DNA of 8,170 nt, taken from Erysipelotrichaceae bacterium. Its GTDB lineage: Bacteria > Bacillota_I > Bacilli_A > Erysipelotrichales > Erysipelotrichaceae. Below the pieces are notes generated by a model. It made no database searches. It was not told the origin of the DNA and saw only the letters and a list, made by a program, of their open reading frames with translations. The DNA lies in contig JAEDOA010000066.1 in the NCBI GenBank assembly GCA_016302195.1, positions 1-8,170 on the forward strand, read 5' to 3'. Shown piece by piece: positions 6,132 through 8,170 of the stretch. The first letter of the stretch is position 1. Each line of letters starts with the position of its first letter. The position numbers were made by a program, and so were the translations under genes.

Positions 6132-6941
6132 ATGGAATTTACAATATCAAATCAATATCTACAAGCTACTATTTCTTCTTTAGCAGCCGAGGTTATTTCA
6201 ATAAAGAAAAACGGAAAAGAGTTTATCTGGAACAGAAATAATGATGACTGGCATAACTGCAACCCAATTTTATTTCCTATTGTAGGGCCATTAAAGAACA
6301 ATAGTTATACTTACAACAATAAACAATTCACTTTAACTCAACATGGGTTTTTAAGAAGAAGTCAATTCAAATTTATTGAAGTAAAAAAAGACAGCTTGAA
6401 ACTACAATTTAAACAAAATGATGCGACAAAAGAGTTATATCCTTTTGACTTTTGTTTAACCGTGCAATATCTTTTGGAAAACGATAAACTGATTTTGAAA
6501 TATCATCTAGAAAACCACGATGAAAAGGATTTACCATTTGATATTGGTTTTCATCCAGCATTTGTATGTGCCAATTACTACCAGGATGACTTCAATAAAA
6601 TATATGTAAACTTCGAAAAAAAAGAGGAGAATATTGCTAAAACAATCCCCCTAAGCCAACTAGTAAATTTAGAAAAGCAGGAAACATTCTTTTATCAAAG
6701 ATTTAAATCCGAATATGTAGAGCTAGTAAATGGAGATAATATCATAAGGATTTATATCAAAGACTTTACAACCTTGGGTTTTTGGCGCAAATATCCTCAA
6801 AGCAATTTTATCTGTATTGAGCCACAGCATCCTTATAACGAATTAAAAAAGAACAACTTCTTTAATCGAGATAACCAAACAAATAATTTACTAGCAAGTA
6901 AACAAAGCTACGATTGCCAATATTACTGGCAGATTATTTAA
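6132..6941 (+). CDS. Aldose-1-epimerase (mutarotase) family protein, LacX-like
   Basis: A 269-aa protein of the galactose-mutarotase superfamily, most like the LacX branch. These are cytoplasmic proteins expected to act on the anomeric carbon of a sugar or sugar phosphate; the true substrate of LacX-type members is mostly unknown. Seen in the sequence: NPILFPIVGPLKNNSYTY (44-61), QHGFLRRSQF (70-79) with His71, the core motif FDIGFHPAF (136-144) with His141, and FICIEPQHPYNEL (226-238) with Glu230. These match the expected catalytic His/His/Glu. There is no signal peptide or membrane segment. The gene stands alone on the plus strand, divergent from apt, and its TAA overlaps the recJ stop by 4 bp. 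No sugar transporter or kinase adjoins it, so the context gives no substrate. Family is confident, enzyme activity probable, substrate unknown. Confidence 0.88.
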   Translation: MEFTISNQYLQATISSLAAEVISIKKNGKEFIWNRNNDDWHNCNPILFPIVGPLKNNSYTYNNKQFTLTQHGFLRRSQFKFIEVKKDSLKLQFKQNDATKELYPFDFCLTVQYLLENDKLILKYHLENHDEKDLPFDIGFHPAFVCANYYQDDFNKIYVNFEKKEENIAKTIPLSQLVNLEKQETFFYQRFKSEYVELVNGDNIIRIYIKDFTTLGFWRKYPQSNFICIEPQHPYNELKKNNFFNRDNQTNNLLASKQSYDCQYYWQII

Positions 6942-8170
6942 AATATTGTATTACAGATAATTTGATAAGATATTTTGTTTCTAAATTTGTTCTCTTTTAA
7001 TTGACCGATTACTGTTAGATAATCCTTGTCTAAATAATAATCATATCCTTTATTATCAAAACTGATAATCTCTATTGAGCTATCAAGAGTCCATTTTAGT
7101 TGATTATCAGTTTTTAATTTGCGATAATCCTTAATATTAGAAAATGAAACTTTAACTAAAGGAAGCTTTCTGTCTTGACCAAATGGACGATAAGAAAAGA
7201 CCTCTTGACAGTTTTTTAGTGTTAAATCATTTTCTTGTAGTTCAATATAAGGATATATTATTTCATTAATACAGTCTGTCAGTTTATTATCCAAAAACTG
7301 TTTTAATGGTTCAATAGATTCTTCATTAATAGTAAAGCCGCATGCTTTATCATGGCCACCAAAATGAATAAAATTATCTTTATACTGTAGTAATATAGCC
7401 ATTAAGCTATCATCATTGCTTCTTGCCGAACACTTAACTACATTATCACTTTTGGTAAGAACAAAAGAAGTTTTACCGCTGTAAGATAATAATTTATTGG
7501 CTATCAGCCCCAACAAGCCTTCGTGCAAATCATTTATAAATACAAAATTGAAATTATCGGCAGAATCAACCTGTTTTAATACAAGCTGGTACTGTTTTTG
7601 GCTCATACTGATTCTTAAACTATTAACATAATTGATTTGATTACAATAACTAACAATATTGTTTTCATTTTCTTCCAACAAAAAATCAACCACTCTATTA
7701 GCATTACCATGATCAGCTAATCGACCTATTGAATTAATTTTGGGAACGATTTTAAAAGAAACATCATCCTCATTTAAAGGAAGTTCAAACTTATCCAGAA
7801 AAAGTAAATTCAAATATTTCTTCTGATTTAATAATGCTAAGCCTTCCTTAACGATTTTTATATTAATTCCCTTTAAACTCATTACATCAGATAGAATTGA
7901 AAGCATGGCTAATATTTTAATCTTATCGTCATCAACACCGAGATATTTACATAATAGATATAAAGTCGCTGCAGCTGATAAATTGCGATAAGGGCTATCC
8001 AGTAAATCTGGATGTAAAAAGCAATCACAATCAAGCTTCTGCGAAATCTTATGATGATCGCAAACAATTACGGTCATTTGGTGCTCTTTCGCCCATCTTA
8101 ACTGCTGATTTTGACTGACTCCATTATCGACGGTAAAAAGTACCTGGTAACCCTTTTGATAACTTTGTTG
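6938..8170 (-). CDS. recJ: Single-stranded-DNA exonuclease RecJ, N-terminus cut by window edge
   Basis: RecJ is a 5'-3' ssDNA exonuclease of the DHH family acting in recombination and repair. The last 410 residues are present; the frame is open to the right edge, so ATG 8077 is internal. In visible numbering: TVDNGVS (13-19), the signature CDHH (37-40), SILSDVMSL (91-99) with its metal-ligand Asp95, PKINSIGRL (143-151), then the DHHA1 domain with HEGLLGLIANKL (216-227), CSARS (247-251) and FGGHDKACGF (270-279), and a C-terminal OB-like region (about 315-410). The missing N-terminus should hold the first aspartate motif. The sequence is diverged from the family pattern: the usual GENR reads GINI (101-104) and the GNP of the OB-domain motif is replaced by QDR in PFGQDRKLP (329-337). 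Catalytic residues in view are kept, so an active enzyme is likely. The gene converges on the epimerase with overlapping stops. Confidence 0.92.
   Translation of the reverse strand, partial: QQSYQKGYQVLFTVDNGVSQNQQLRWAKEHQMTVIVCDHHKISQKLDCDCFLHPDLLDSPYRNLSAAATLYLLCKYLGVDDDKIKILAMLSILSDVMSLKGINIKIVKEGLALLNQKKYLNLLFLDKFELPLNEDDVSFKIVPKINSIGRLADHGNANRVVDFLLEENENNIVSYCNQINYVNSLRISMSQKQYQLVLKQVDSADNFNFVFINDLHEGLLGLIANKLLSYSGKTSFVLTKSDNVVKCSARSNDDSLMAILLQYKDNFIHFGGHDKACGFTINEESIEPLKQFLDNKLTDCINEIIYPYIELQENDLTLKNCQEVFSYRPFGQDRKLPLVKVSFSNIKDYRKLKTDNQLKWTLDSSIEIISFDNKGYDYYLDKDYLTVIGQLKENKFRNKISYQIICNTIF

Noticed and set aside
6918..6949. Inverted repeat CAATATT/AATATTG between the epimerase and recJ ends as a terminator
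   Set aside because: The stem is 7 bp of mostly A-T with an 18-nt loop and no T-run on either side.
6938..8077. Complete 379-residue protein starting at ATG 8077
   Set aside because: The frame continues to the window edge with the conserved TVDNGV segment of RecJ, so this Met is internal and the gene is partial.
1..8170. Mobile element, CRISPR array, tRNA/rRNA gene or a new defence-type system
   Set aside because: No transposase or integrase gene, no regularly spaced repeats, no cloverleaf-like RNA and no unfamiliar gene cluster was seen. All six genes belong to known families.

Overview
The window comes from a low-GC Gram-positive bacterium (Firmicutes/Bacilli in the broad sense, possibly near Erysipelotrichia or other mollicute-related lineages). 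The evidence is the strong A+T bias, Shine-Dalgarno sites before every complete gene and before aspS, a T-box leader, and the gene order recJ - apt - relA - hisS - aspS, which is well known from Bacilli. Trp is read from TGG and genes end on TAA or TAG, so nothing suggests the mycoplasma code. I cannot name a genus.

Layout from right to left, following transcription of the minus strand: the C-terminal part of recJ (6938-8170, runs off the right edge); apt (5496-6017); a hairpin between apt and relA; a bifunctional relA/spoT-type gene (3227-5437); a promoter and a complete T-box riboswitch (about 2971-3219); hisS (1681-2955); and aspS (3-1676, with its C-terminus cut off by the left edge). One gene goes against this flow: a LacX-like aldose-1-epimerase-family protein on the plus strand (6132-6941). 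It is divergent from apt, and its stop overlaps the recJ stop by 4 bp.

Working together: apt salvages adenine to AMP, Rel balances (p)ppGpp in response to uncharged tRNA on stalled ribosomes, and hisS-aspS charge tRNAHis and tRNAAsp. The T-box makes the two synthetase genes respond to uncharged tRNA. Its elements can be read nearly completely: Stem I with a GACAC specifier region, a canonical antiterminator with a 7-nt bulge, and a mutually exclusive terminator. The T-box base C3020 and the codon reading GAC both point to tRNAAsp as the main effector although hisS is the first gene. The overlapping CAC reading leaves room for tRNAHis.

No mobile element, CRISPR array, tRNA/rRNA gene or obviously new system is visible. 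This is mostly a conserved housekeeping region. The points most worth checking are the tRNA specificity of the T-box, the antisense epimerase gene lodged inside the conserved cluster, and the apt-relA hairpin.
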